Below, one piece after another: positions 14,626-23,244 of a stretch of DNA of 26,649 bases. The position numbers and the translations under genes are program-made. The first letter of the stretch is position 1; every line of letters starts with the position of its first letter. The stretch covers positions 1 to 26,649 of the forward strand of contig CAZHRJ010000027.1 of the NCBI GenBank assembly GCA_964534765.1. The letters run 5' to 3'. This DNA comes from CAZHRJ01 sp964534765 (GTDB lineage: Bacteria > Lindowbacteria > 2-12-FULL-62-27). The notes under the pieces were generated by a model. It was not told the DNA's origin. It was given only the letters and a program-made list of their open reading frames with translations, and made no database searches.

Positions 14626-16056
14626 ATGACACAGGAAATCATGAGTACCCGTCAGAAGGCGTTGACCATCAATCTCGACGCCGGCAGTTACGGCGCTTTC
14701 GCGGAAATCGGGGCCGGTCAGGAGGTCGCGCGCTGGTTTTTCCGCGTCGGCGGCGCGGCGGGAACAATCGCAAAGACCATGTCCGCTTACGACATGACCA
14801 TCAGCGACGCGATCTACGGGCACACCGATCGATATGTCAGCCGGGAACGGCTGCAGAGCATGCTGGACCATGAGTACGATCTTCTTCTTCAGCGACTCGG
14901 AGACAAACGCGGTGAGTCAACCCGTTTCTTCGCATTCGGCGATACCGTCGCAGCGCGCGGTTACAAGCGCGCGGGCAATTCCCACGGCTGGATGGGAATC
15001 CGGTTCCAGGCCCGGGCGGGGCTGGCGCTGTCGGACATCATCATCCACGTATCCTTGCTGGATCCCGACAACGTTCAGCAACAGGAGGCGCTCGGCATCG
15101 TTGGCGTCAATTTGATTTATGGCGCCCTCCATCACCATCCCGATCCGACGGCTCTGATCGTCTCGATCCTGGATAACCTTGGCAATTCGAGGGTCGAGGT
15201 GGACATGATCAAGTTTTCAGGGCCGGCATTCGGCGACATCGACAACCGGCTGATGAGTCTGGTGCTGGTGGAGAAGGGATTGACCAACGCCGCGATATTC
15301 ACGTCATCCGGTGAGGTGGTTCAGGCGGCCGAGGTTCTTCATAAGAAACCCATCCTGATCGAGCGAGGCAGTTTCCGGCCGGTCACACACGTCAGTGTCG
15401 ACATGCTGGAATGCGCCCACGCCCGGTTCATCAGGGAACCCCGGGTGGCCGGCGAGCCAATCGTCGTCCTGATGGAGATGACGCTTCCCACGCTGCTCGA
15501 CGAGGGACACATCGATCACAGGGATTTTCTGGACCGGGTTGACATCCTGGGGGCGCTGGGCAGGACGGTCATGATTTCCAACTATGTTGAATACCACCGG
15601 TTGGCAACCTACCTCTTCGGATACACCAAAAAAATGATCGGCATCGCGCTGGGCGTGCCGACCCTCAAGGAGGTCTTCGACGAGAAGCACTACACAGACC
15701 TTGAGGGTGGAATCCTGGAATCGTTCGGGAGGCTGTTCAAGAACGATCTCAAACTCTTTGTCTATCCCATGCGGGATCCATCAAACGGTTCGGTGGTCAC
15801 CGCGGGTAACATTCAGGTCGCAGCCCATCTGAAACACCTGCACTCCTATCTGATCGAGAACCAGTGCATCGAGGACCTGCGGAATTACAACGAGGCGTAT
15901 CTGCCGATCTATTCGAAAGACGTCCTGGCCAGAATCCGGTCGGGCGACCCATCATGGATGGCATCGGTACCGCCGCAGGTGGCCCACCTGATCAAAGAGC
16001 GACGCCTGTTTCAGTCTAACGGGGGCCATGCCGGCCAACGGCCACGGAAGGCCTAG
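14626..16056 (+). CDS. Conserved 476-residue protein of unknown function
   Basis: Start ATG 14626 follows a GAGGG ribosome site; ATG 14641 is an alternative. The N-terminus is strikingly motif-rich: FAEIGAGQEVARWFFRVGG, then GTIAKTMSAYDMTISDAIYG and YVSRERLQSMLDHEYDLL. Further blocks are FFAFGDTVAARGY and HGWMGIRFQ. I recall this family as widespread and highly conserved in bacteria but with inconsistent database names, and I cannot assign a reaction. No membrane segment or signal peptide is visible, so it is probably cytoplasmic. The first motif is glycine-rich, but it is not a standard P-loop. Its last 41 bp overlap the convergent GIY-YIG gene. Confidence 0.85.
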   Translation: MTQEIMSTRQKALTINLDAGSYGAFAEIGAGQEVARWFFRVGGAAGTIAKTMSAYDMTISDAIYGHTDRYVSRERLQSMLDHEYDLLLQRLGDKRGESTRFFAFGDTVAARGYKRAGNSHGWMGIRFQARAGLALSDIIIHVSLLDPDNVQQQEALGIVGVNLIYGALHHHPDPTALIVSILDNLGNSRVEVDMIKFSGPAFGDIDNRLMSLVLVEKGLTNAAIFTSSGEVVQAAEVLHKKPILIERGSFRPVTHVSVDMLECAHARFIREPRVAGEPIVVLMEMTLPTLLDEGHIDHRDFLDRVDILGALGRTVMISNYVEYHRLATYLFGYTKKMIGIALGVPTLKEVFDEKHYTDLEGGILESFGRLFKNDLKLFVYPMRDPSNGSVVTAGNIQVAAHLKHLHSYLIENQCIEDLRNYNEAYLPIYSKDVLARIRSGDPSWMASVPPQVAHLIKERRLFQSNGGHAGQRPRKA

Positions 16057-16342
16057 TGCCGGCAGCGACAGGGATGTCCTGCTGCCGGCCCCTGAGGACA
16101 AGACCGGCCTTTTGATCGCGGCTGAGCCGCTTGATCGCCAGCTCCCTGGACATCGCGGCGGCCTTGGAGAATCGAATTTCCCGATAGATCAGCCGTACCG
16201 GCCGATGACTTCGGGTATAGGCCGCGCCGCGGCCTTTATTATGCGCCGCCACCCGGGCGGCGGTGTCTCTAGCGATCCCGGTGTAATAGGATCCGTCCGC
16301 GCACCGGAGTATATAGACAAACCACCTCTGCCGCTTCTTCAT
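16016..16342 (-). CDS. GIY-YIG domain protein (YhbQ/UPF0213 type)
   Basis: 108 residues from ATG 16342. The compact GIY-YIG fold is evident: WFVYILRCADGSYYTGIARD (VYI and YTG motifs), R-x-x-x-HN with GRGAAYTRSHRPVRLIY, then E and RELAIKRLSR. Single-domain members of this family are thought to be DNA-acting nucleases or relatives; a substrate cannot be assigned. The last 14 codons lie antisense inside the end of the 476-aa gene. The C-terminal tail from about residue 88 is basic and low-complexity and may be dispensable. Confidence 0.88.
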   Translation of the reverse strand: MKKRQRWFVYILRCADGSYYTGIARDTAARVAAHNKGRGAAYTRSHRPVRLIYREIRFSKAAAMSRELAIKRLSRDQKAGLVLRGRQQDIPVAAGTRPSVAVGRHGPR

Positions 16343-16422
16343 TGTCCCATACTCATGAAATCACGGTGCGTCAATCGAGACAACGCCTTCTGCATATCTG
16401 AATTTTTTGATAAGGTAAGGGC

Positions 16423-17679
16423 ATGAGTCTGGCACGCGCATGCGCGCTTATCCTGGGAATTGAAATTGCCGCGTCCGCAGGTGTCGCCCGTGCGGAGGCG
16501 ATTGACTGGTCGATGTGCGTCGCCTCCGCCCTCAACAACCATCCGGCGATCCGGGCGGAGAAGGAATCGGTCCGGTCGGCCGAGGCGGCGCTCAGGTCCA
16601 GCCGCGCGACCTATCTGCCGGACGTGGACGGCGACCTTGGATACAGCCGGGCACATGGCAGTTCCACCAAGGATGACTATACCTACGGCGTCACGGCCAG
16701 CCAGCGGATATACCCGGGCCTGACGGACATGCCGGAAGTGGCGAAATCGAGCGCGGAGCTTTCAGCGGCGCGGGCGGACCTGGACGCGGTCATGGCGTCT
16801 GTGCGGTTTGACCTCAAATCGGCGTTCACCGAGGTCATCCACGCGCGGGAAACACTGACTCTGGCTGAGAACATCGCGGCGCGGCGACGGCAAAACGTCA
16901 GCCTCGTCCAGGCCAGATTCGACGCCGGCCGGGAGCACAAGGGATCTCACCGCCGCGCTGCGGCCCAGGGCGGCCAGGCAGATTTTGAACTCCGTCAGGC
17001 CAGGCGCGCGCTTCGGGTGGCCAACCGGAAACTTCTTCGAGCCATGGGCCTGGATGCGGCGCCCGATCTGTCGGTCCGCGACAGTTTCTCCGTGCCCCTT
17101 TCGCCGCCCGGCCGGGATCTTCGGGCGATGGCCGAAGTCACGCCGGCGGTGCGACAGGCGAGGTCGAATCTCGAAGCGTCCAATGCGGACCTGACGCTGA
17201 CGCGGCGCGAGTTTTCTCCGGTCGTCACCGCGACGGCTTCGACCGACAGAAACGGCGGCTCATGGCCGCCGCGAAGCACATCCGGAGACTGGAGCGGCAA
17301 AGTCTCCGCCAGCATCCCGATCTTCAAAGGCGGACAGGAAAAACATGATGTGATCGCCGCGGAGGCGCAGATTGGCAGGCTCAATGCCGGTTTGAGGAAC
17401 ACACGGGAACAAACCGTTCTGGATCTTGAGGACCGCCATGCGGGCCTGGCGGATGCGATTGAAAACGTCGATGTGCGGCAGGGATTTCTGGACGCAGCCG
17501 TGCTTCGAGCGGAAATCGCCCAGGCGCAGTACACCAGCGGGCTGCTTTCGTTCGATGACTGGGACATTATTGAGAATGATCTGATTTCCCAGCAGAAAGT
17601 CGCCCTGGCCGCCAGGCGGGACGCCGTCCTGGCGGAGGCGCGATGGGAGCTGGCCCTGGGGAAGGGATTGGAGCAATGA
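16423..17679 (+). CDS. TolC-family outer-membrane channel of a Mac-type exporter
   Basis: 418 residues from ATG 16423. A signal peptide with probable cleavage after ARA (residue 24) is followed by two repeats of the OEP fold: SMCVASALNNHPAIRAEKE and DGDLGYSRAHG (strand), then a second repeat starting TPAVRQARSNLEASNADLTL. Length fits the family. Between residues about 172 and 186 (16935-16980) the sequence reads GSHRRAAAQGG, unlike the usual helical GSLLTAEA-type stretch; reading one frame over gives DLTAALR, so a compensated double frameshift is likely. The stop overlaps the macA-like start by 4 bp (ATGA). It should provide the outer-membrane tunnel for the downstream MacA/MacB pair. Confidence 0.88.
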   Translation: MSLARACALILGIEIAASAGVARAEAIDWSMCVASALNNHPAIRAEKESVRSAEAALRSSRATYLPDVDGDLGYSRAHGSSTKDDYTYGVTASQRIYPGLTDMPEVAKSSAELSAARADLDAVMASVRFDLKSAFTEVIHARETLTLAENIAARRRQNVSLVQARFDAGREHKGSHRRAAAQGGQADFELRQARRALRVANRKLLRAMGLDAAPDLSVRDSFSVPLSPPGRDLRAMAEVTPAVRQARSNLEASNADLTLTRREFSPVVTATASTDRNGGSWPPRSTSGDWSGKVSASIPIFKGGQEKHDVIAAEAQIGRLNAGLRNTREQTVLDLEDRHAGLADAIENVDVRQGFLDAAVLRAEIAQAQYTSGLLSFDDWDIIENDLISQQKVALAARRDAVLAEARWELALGKGLEQ

Positions 17680-18656
17680 AGCGCAAGGCGGTGTGGGTTG
17701 CGATCATGCTCGCCGCGGGCGCCGGGGCATGGGGCGTGTATGCGTGGACGAGCAGAGAAACGCGGGGCGACGTTGCGTTCGAGGTCGTTATCGTGTCGCG
17801 GGGCGACATCGAGTCGACGATCCTGACAACGGGTGTCGTCGAACCCCAGAACCGTGTGGAGATCAAGCCGCCCATATCGGGACGCGTGGAGGACATTCTG
17901 GTTCGGGAAGGAGACATCGTCCAAAAAGGCCGGATCCTGGCATGGATGAGTTCATCCGAACGCGCGGCGCTCCTGGATGCGGCGCGGATCAAGGGCCCGC
18001 AGGAAGTGACGCGCTGGTCGCAACTCTACAAGCCCGCCCCATTGGTCGCGCCGATTGAGGGCGTCATTATCGCTCGCGCAGTCGAGCCCGGGCAGTCGGT
18101 AACGACCGCCGACGCGATTCTGGTTCTGTCCGACCGTCTCATCGTCAGCGCGCAGGTGGACGAGACGGATATCGGCGCCGTCGCGGTCGGCCAGACGGCG
18201 GCGGTGTCGCTGGATGCTTACCCGTCGCACCGGATATTGGCCGTTGTGGACCACATCGCGTATGAGGCCAAGACAGTGAACAACGTCACGATCTATGATG
18301 TCGACGTTCTCCCCGGCGACATCCCGCCGTTTATGCGAAGCGGCATGACGGCGAATGTGACCCTGAAGACCGCGGCAAAACAGGATGTGATTCTCGTTCC
18401 GGCCGAGGCGATCCAGCAAAGAGATGGGCGGTCCGTTGTGCTGACGCCGGCGGCCAATCGCGCAAGGCCAGGCCGGCAAGAGGTGCGGACTGGAATTTCA
18501 GACGGCAAGCGGACAGAAATCGTGTCAGGACTTAACGCGGGCGATGAAATCTGGGTCGCGCACGCCAGAATGCCGGAACGTCGGGACAAAAACGGCGCGT
18601 CAAATCCGTTTTCTCCATTCGGCGGCCGCACCCGATCCGCCGGAGGCGGCCGATGA
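17676..18656 (+). CDS. macA: MacA-type periplasmic adaptor with a very short hairpin
   Basis: 326 residues from ATG 17676, inside an ATGA overlap with the TolC gene. A membrane anchor (about 5-24) is followed by the lipoyl halves (ISGRVEDILVREGDIVQKG, about 68-86; LVAPIEGVIIARAVEPGQS), a beta-barrel and a membrane-proximal domain (ILVPAEAIQQRDGR). The helical hairpin between the lipoyl halves is only about 30 residues, where classical MacA has well over a hundred. Adaptors connect MacB to TolC; a short hairpin implies a different contact with the channel. The C-terminal 30 residues are charged and Gly-rich, probably disordered. Coupling on both sides by 4-bp overlaps argues for one transcript. 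Confidence 0.88.
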   Translation: MKRKAVWVAIMLAAGAGAWGVYAWTSRETRGDVAFEVVIVSRGDIESTILTTGVVEPQNRVEIKPPISGRVEDILVREGDIVQKGRILAWMSSSERAALLDAARIKGPQEVTRWSQLYKPAPLVAPIEGVIIARAVEPGQSVTTADAILVLSDRLIVSAQVDETDIGAVAVGQTAAVSLDAYPSHRILAVVDHIAYEAKTVNNVTIYDVDVLPGDIPPFMRSGMTANVTLKTAAKQDVILVPAEAIQQRDGRSVVLTPAANRARPGRQEVRTGISDGKRTEIVSGLNAGDEIWVAHARMPERRDKNGASNPFSPFGGRTRSAGGGR

Positions 18657-20692
18657 TCCGATGCCGCGACATTCGAAAGTCCTACCGGATGGGACAGGTG
18701 CGGGTTCGGGCGCTGGACAGCGTCAGCATTGATATTTCTCCCGGCGAATTTCTGGCGATCATGGGTCCTTCCGGATCGGGCAAATCGACGCTCATGCACT
18801 TGCTGGGCCTCCTGGATGTCCCCGATTCCGGCGAGTATGTCCTGTGGGGGCAGGACGTTTCGCGGCTGGCCGAGTCGGACTTGTCGGCGATCCGGGCGCG
18901 GAGGATAGGATTTGTATTTCAGCAGTTTAATCTTCTGCCGAGAATGTCCGCTCTCGAAAACACCGCCCTGCCGCTGATCTATTCCACCAACGGCATCGAA
19001 CCGGACAGGCCCGCTCACCTGCTGGACATGGTCGGCCTTGGCGACCGCGCCGCTCACACGCCCAGCGAGATGTCGGGCGGGCAGCAGCAGCGCGTGGCAA
19101 TTGCCCGGGCGATGGTCAACCGGCCGGGAATCATATTCGCGGACGAGCCGACAGGCAATCTCGATTCCGCCAGCCAGAATGAAATCATGGGTCTCTTCAC
19201 CCAGCTTAATCACCAGGGAATCACCATCATCCTGGTCACACATGAGGAGGAGGTCGCCCGATACGCGCGCCGGATCATCCGCATGCGCGATGGCCGCATC
19301 CAGTCCGACGAAAAAATCGACGGCGCCGGACGTGGCCAAAAAACGCCGCATGCGACGGCCGGCGACGGCCCGGCGCAGATCTCACGCCGGGGGACATCGG
19401 CCGGAATCCAATCCATGACCCGGGAATTGCTCGAACACTGCCGCCAGGCGGGCCGGGCGCTGGGCGCGAACAAAATTCGAACGGGTCTGTCCGTCTTGGG
19501 GATTTTAATCGGCGTGGCGGCCGTGATCGCGATGCTGGCATTGGGATCGGGCGCCAAACAGTCGATTGAACAGCGGCTCGCCTCAATGGGATCCAACCTC
19601 CTCGTCCTCCGGGGCGGACCTTCCCGGTCGCACGGCGTGGCGCTGGAGGGGGCAGCCGTGACTCGATTTACCCTGGAAGATGCCGAGGCGATCCAAGCCC
19701 TGCCCCATATCCGCCGGGTGGCGCCCAGCGCCGCCGGACGCGGACAGATCGAGTATGGGAGCAAAAATTCGAACACTCAAATCATGGGGACTCTGCCCGA
19801 CTACGCCCTCATGCGCGCCGCCGTTCCGGTTGTCGGCCGATTTTTCACCTCCGACGAGGAGCGGTCGAGGGCCAAGGTCGCCGTTATCGGCCACACGGTT
19901 CTGCGCGAGCTGTTCAGCCGGGACGCGGGCGATCCGGCATTTTCAAATTCTCGATCCGTAAATCAAAATCCTCCACCTCCGTCCAATCCGATCGGGGAAT
20001 TTGTGAAGATCAACCGCGTGAATTTTCAGATCATCGGCATCCTGCCCGAAAAGGGCGCGACCACATGGCGGGACGAGGACGACCTGGTCATCATCCCGCT
20101 GTCGACGGCGATGAAACGGGTTTTCGGAAAAGACTACGTCGACAACATCGACGTGGAGGTCGACGAGGGACAATACATCGACGCGGCGGAGGAGTCGCTC
20201 CGGCAGACCGTGATCCGCCGGCACCGGCTCTTGCCGAATCGATACGAGAGTTTCCAGATCCGGAACATGGCCGACATGCAGGCGGCTCTGACGGAAACCA
20301 GTCAGACGATGTCATTCCTCCTGGCCGCCATCTCCGCCATCTCGCTGCTCGTTGGCGGCATCGGCATCATGAACATCATGCTGGTATCCGTAACGGAACG
20401 CACCCGCGAAATAGGCCTCCGGAAGGCCATCGGCGCCCAGCCCGGAGACATCCTCTGGCAATTTCTGATTGAGTCGGTGGCGGTGAGTCTCCTGGGTGGT
20501 CTGGCCGGAATTGCGGTTGGGTGGCTCATCACGCTGGCCATGGCGCATCTGGCCGGCTGGACGGTGGCGATCTCGGCCGCGTCGGTCGCTCTCGCCTTCG
20601 GCTTTTCCGCCGCCGTCGGAATCCTTTTCGGACTCTGGCCGGCCCGCAAGGCGGCGCGGCTGAATCCCATTGAGGCGCTGCGATACGAATAG
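18653..20692 (+). CDS. macB: MacB-type ABC exporter (ATPase-permease fusion)
   Basis: 679 residues from ATG 18653. The ATPase half has Walker A GPSGSGKST (about 38-46), Q-loop FVFQQFNLLP, signature MSGGQQQRVAIARA (about 139-152) and Walker B IIFADEPTGNLD (about 160-171). A linker of about 40 residues leads to the MacB/FtsX permease: first membrane segment (about 278-300), a periplasmic domain and three more segments (about 552-580, 610-630, 640-665), ending in the family's ARLNPIEALRYE tail. MacB is a mechanotransmission ABC transporter that drives export of peptides, lipids or macrolides through TolC from the periplasm. Residues 429-445 are an unusual Asn/Pro-rich, AT-rich insertion. Confidence 0.93.
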   Translation: MIRCRDIRKSYRMGQVRVRALDSVSIDISPGEFLAIMGPSGSGKSTLMHLLGLLDVPDSGEYVLWGQDVSRLAESDLSAIRARRIGFVFQQFNLLPRMSALENTALPLIYSTNGIEPDRPAHLLDMVGLGDRAAHTPSEMSGGQQQRVAIARAMVNRPGIIFADEPTGNLDSASQNEIMGLFTQLNHQGITIILVTHEEEVARYARRIIRMRDGRIQSDEKIDGAGRGQKTPHATAGDGPAQISRRGTSAGIQSMTRELLEHCRQAGRALGANKIRTGLSVLGILIGVAAVIAMLALGSGAKQSIEQRLASMGSNLLVLRGGPSRSHGVALEGAAVTRFTLEDAEAIQALPHIRRVAPSAAGRGQIEYGSKNSNTQIMGTLPDYALMRAAVPVVGRFFTSDEERSRAKVAVIGHTVLRELFSRDAGDPAFSNSRSVNQNPPPPSNPIGEFVKINRVNFQIIGILPEKGATTWRDEDDLVIIPLSTAMKRVFGKDYVDNIDVEVDEGQYIDAAEESLRQTVIRRHRLLPNRYESFQIRNMADMQAALTETSQTMSFLLAAISAISLLVGGIGIMNIMLVSVTERTREIGLRKAIGAQPGDILWQFLIESVAVSLLGGLAGIAVGWLITLAMAHLAGWTVAISAASVALAFGFSAAVGILFGLWPARKAARLNPIEALRYE

Positions 20693-20714
20693 AGTTACGC
20701 CACAGTGATGGACG

Positions 20715-21617
20715 TTAATCGTTTTCCGACATCCAGCGGGCATAAATCGCCGTGGACAATGTCCGCCCCCCGTGTTTTTCCGTCATGGCGGACTCCCCCG
20801 CGAACACGGTTCCCTTTCTGCCGGACATCATTTCCGACACGGCATTGTGGAGACTCAGCGGCGAGGCCCTGAACGCATAGACGGTCATCACAACAAAAAG
20901 CGGGTCGCGGGTGAGGATCTGGCGGCAGTTCTCCAATAGGGTCGGCAGGGATTCTTCAAGTTTCCATATTTCACCCTTGGGGCCGCGGCCGAACTTTGGC
21001 GGGTCCAGGATCAATCCGTCATAGTGGCTTGCCCGGCGGACCTCCCGCTGGGTGAATTTGACGGCGTCATCCAAAATCCAGCGGACCGGTTTTTTATCAA
21101 GCCCCGACAGGATTTGATTCTCCCGCGCCCAGATGATCGCTTTTTTCGAAGCATCCACGTGCGTCACGGCGGCGCCGGCGCCGGCCGCGGCCAGCGTCGC
21201 CAGGCCGGTATATCCGAACAAACTGAGGACCCTGACCGGCCGGCGGGCGGAACGAATAAGATCGCCCATCCAATCCCAGTGATTGGCCTGTTCGGGAAAA
21301 ACGCCCATGTGCCGAAACGGCGTTGGCTGAACCCAGAATTTCAACTGCTTGTACGTCATCTGCCACCGGGAATCGGTCGGCCTCTGATGATCCCAACCTT
21401 TGTCCGCTTCCTCCTCATCAGACCGGAAAACCAGGTGAGCCGAGTTCCACTCGCTCTCCGGCAGCGCCGGCCGCCAGACCGCCTGGGTCTCCGGCCGCGC
21501 CGTCAGATACGGCCCAAACCGCTCCAGCTTGGCGCCGCCGCCGCTGTCCAGAAGTTCGTAGTCCTTCCAGTCAGGAGAAAAAAGGACTTCCAGTTTCGGC
21601 GCGCTATCTCTTTTCAT
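20715..21617 (-). CDS. RlmI-like class I SAM-dependent methyltransferase
   Basis: 300 residues from ATG 21617; the open frame extends further upstream, but that part overlaps the previous gene by over 100 bp and looks like shadow. The N-terminal part (LEVLFSPDWKDYELLDSGGG, KLERFGPYLTARPE) is typical of RlmI-like proteins. SAM-binding motif I is VLSLFGYTGLATLAAAGAGA (about 131-150), motif II VTHVDASKKAI, and the catalytic-type motif LDPPKFGRGPKGE (about 200-212). Such proteins methylate 23S rRNA cytosine or related bases; the target here is not known. The start overlaps the end of the HEAT-methyltransferase gene by 14 bp, so the two are likely co-translated. Confidence 0.88.
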   Translation of the reverse strand: MKRDSAPKLEVLFSPDWKDYELLDSGGGAKLERFGPYLTARPETQAVWRPALPESEWNSAHLVFRSDEEEADKGWDHQRPTDSRWQMTYKQLKFWVQPTPFRHMGVFPEQANHWDWMGDLIRSARRPVRVLSLFGYTGLATLAAAGAGAAVTHVDASKKAIIWARENQILSGLDKKPVRWILDDAVKFTQREVRRASHYDGLILDPPKFGRGPKGEIWKLEESLPTLLENCRQILTRDPLFVVMTVYAFRASPLSLHNAVSEMMSGRKGTVFAGESAMTEKHGGRTLSTAIYARWMSEND

Positions 21618-23181
21618 ATCTTTGTATTTGCCCTTCAAAACCTCCCATATCCACCGTCTGACGGAAGGTGAGGGCCAACCCGGCCTTTCGGGCCTCGTCG
21701 GCGTGTCGATCCGGCATGGGAGAAATCCAGACGAGTCGGCCGCCCCGGCCAAGACACCGGGCGGCGTTTTCGAGAAATCGCGCCAGGAGCGGGCCCACGT
21801 CTCCCCGGCGCGAGCGCCGGCCCATGGGCGGGTTCGTCACGATCAGCGTGACGCCCGGCATCCGGTCGGTCAACGCGTCTCCGACTCGAAGGTCGGCTTT
21901 GATACCGGCCTCCTTCAAATTTTTTTCGGCGGCCGCGACCGCCTTCGGATCAGAATCGCTTCCACGCATCTCACGCCAGGGACCCAGTTTCGCGCGCTCG
22001 ACCAGTTCGGTGCCCGATCCGACAAACGGGTCCCAGACCACATCATCCGGCTGGGCCTTCGACACTCGGGCTAGGGCGGCAGCCAGAGTGGGATGGGATG
22101 AGGCGTAGACAAAACTCACCCGGTAGGCGAATCGGGGGTCGGGCAATTTTTTCGGTTGGAGTTCGATCCGGGTTTCGCGTTTCGATTGATGGACGAGCGC
22201 TTCCCATGTGCTGTTCGTAGGGTCGTTCACCATTTCCGGCCGGAGGGCCGCTATGTCTTTTGCGCAATTCCACACCGCCGATCGCTTGTGGCCGGCGACC
22301 GCCCATTCAATCCGGTATCGGATCATTCCACGCGTCCAGGTCCGGAACACCCGCATGGCCGCATCGCCTGTCAGCGCCGTTACGACCGCCTGCGGGCCGG
22401 CGCCGCCGACAGGCGGCAGGGCGATTCCGAAATTCAGGAAAATCCGCGCCTCATAGAGGGATGCAAGCGTTCCACGGAGCGTCAGCCCAACCCGGCCGGT
22501 ACCCAGGGTCTTCGGATTCAGGCGGGCGTCAAATTCCTCCGCCAAAATTGCCTCCAAGCCCGAACGGCAATGAGCAATCACCTTGACCGGCTCCGGCGGC
22601 AAGGCGTCCGCGTCGATACTGGATTCGCCGCCTCGAGACCGACTCCGCGCAATCATCAGCGTTGCCTGGTTGATGATGCGTCTCAACTCGGCATCGTCCG
22701 TGTTGAACACGCGGAGGGCATCAAGGGATTTCGGACCTCCGATCCGGCCGAGGGACGCGGCGATTGAACGCCGGTGATCCACACGGTCTTCCCGAGCCCA
22801 TTTTTGAAGAAGCGCCTGTTCGATCCCCGGCAACGGCAAGTGCCCCAGGGCGATGATGGCATTGCGGCGGGTCTTGAGATCCGGGTCATCAAGGAGAGTG
22901 AGAAGTTCCCCGGCAATCCCGGGATCCAGTGTGACTTGGCCCATCCGGCCCAGAATTTTGACGAGGTGGCCTCGAACGGGACGTTTGGATTCGGGCAGCC
23001 TCGCCAAAACCGCGGCGGCGACCGGCCGGCCCACCCGCAAGATTGCCTTCTGTACGGCTTTGACCTGATCGTCATCGTCGGTCGCAAGCAAGTCGATCAG
23101 CCCGTCGACATCCCGGACGCCCGGCGTAAACGCTCCGGAGCGCACGGCGTCTTTCAGCGTATCGGATGGGCGGCTTTTCAT
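21604..23181 (-). CDS. HEAT-repeat / THUMP-like / methyltransferase fusion
   Basis: 525 residues from ATG 23181, chosen because GAAGGA sits 5 nt upstream; a longer frame to 23244 lacks support. The N-terminal 190 residues are HEAT-type helical pairs (LLTLLDDPDLKTRRNAIIAL, SIAASLGRIGG). A middle region of about 200-330 looks like a degenerate THUMP/Trm11 RNA-binding domain (HCRSGLEAILAEEFDA). The C-terminal UPF0020-type methyltransferase has DPFVGSGTELVERA (about 384-397) and the catalytic TNPPMGRR (about 445-452), the NPPY-type motif of N2-guanine/N6-adenine RNA methylases. HEAT plus RNA methyltransferase is not a common fusion. The likely target is tRNA or rRNA. Confidence 0.85.
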   Translation of the reverse strand: MKSRPSDTLKDAVRSGAFTPGVRDVDGLIDLLATDDDDQVKAVQKAILRVGRPVAAAVLARLPESKRPVRGHLVKILGRMGQVTLDPGIAGELLTLLDDPDLKTRRNAIIALGHLPLPGIEQALLQKWAREDRVDHRRSIAASLGRIGGPKSLDALRVFNTDDAELRRIINQATLMIARSRSRGGESSIDADALPPEPVKVIAHCRSGLEAILAEEFDARLNPKTLGTGRVGLTLRGTLASLYEARIFLNFGIALPPVGGAGPQAVVTALTGDAAMRVFRTWTRGMIRYRIEWAVAGHKRSAVWNCAKDIAALRPEMVNDPTNSTWEALVHQSKRETRIELQPKKLPDPRFAYRVSFVYASSHPTLAAALARVSKAQPDDVVWDPFVGSGTELVERAKLGPWREMRGSDSDPKAVAAAEKNLKEAGIKADLRVGDALTDRMPGVTLIVTNPPMGRRSRRGDVGPLLARFLENAARCLGRGGRLVWISPMPDRHADEARKAGLALTFRQTVDMGGFEGQIQRYEKR

Positions 23182-23244
23182 GGATCCTTCTGAATGAGTT
23201 GAGAGAATACTCACCCGGCGCCGACGATCACCGGCATTCCGCAC

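Noticed and set aside
18293..19351. 352-residue open frame antisense to macA/macB
   Set aside because: Shadow of two clear genes; its composition is typical of antisense translation.
20693..20714. Terminator between macB and the convergent methyltransferase
   Set aside because: The 22-bp gap contains no stable hairpin or T tract.
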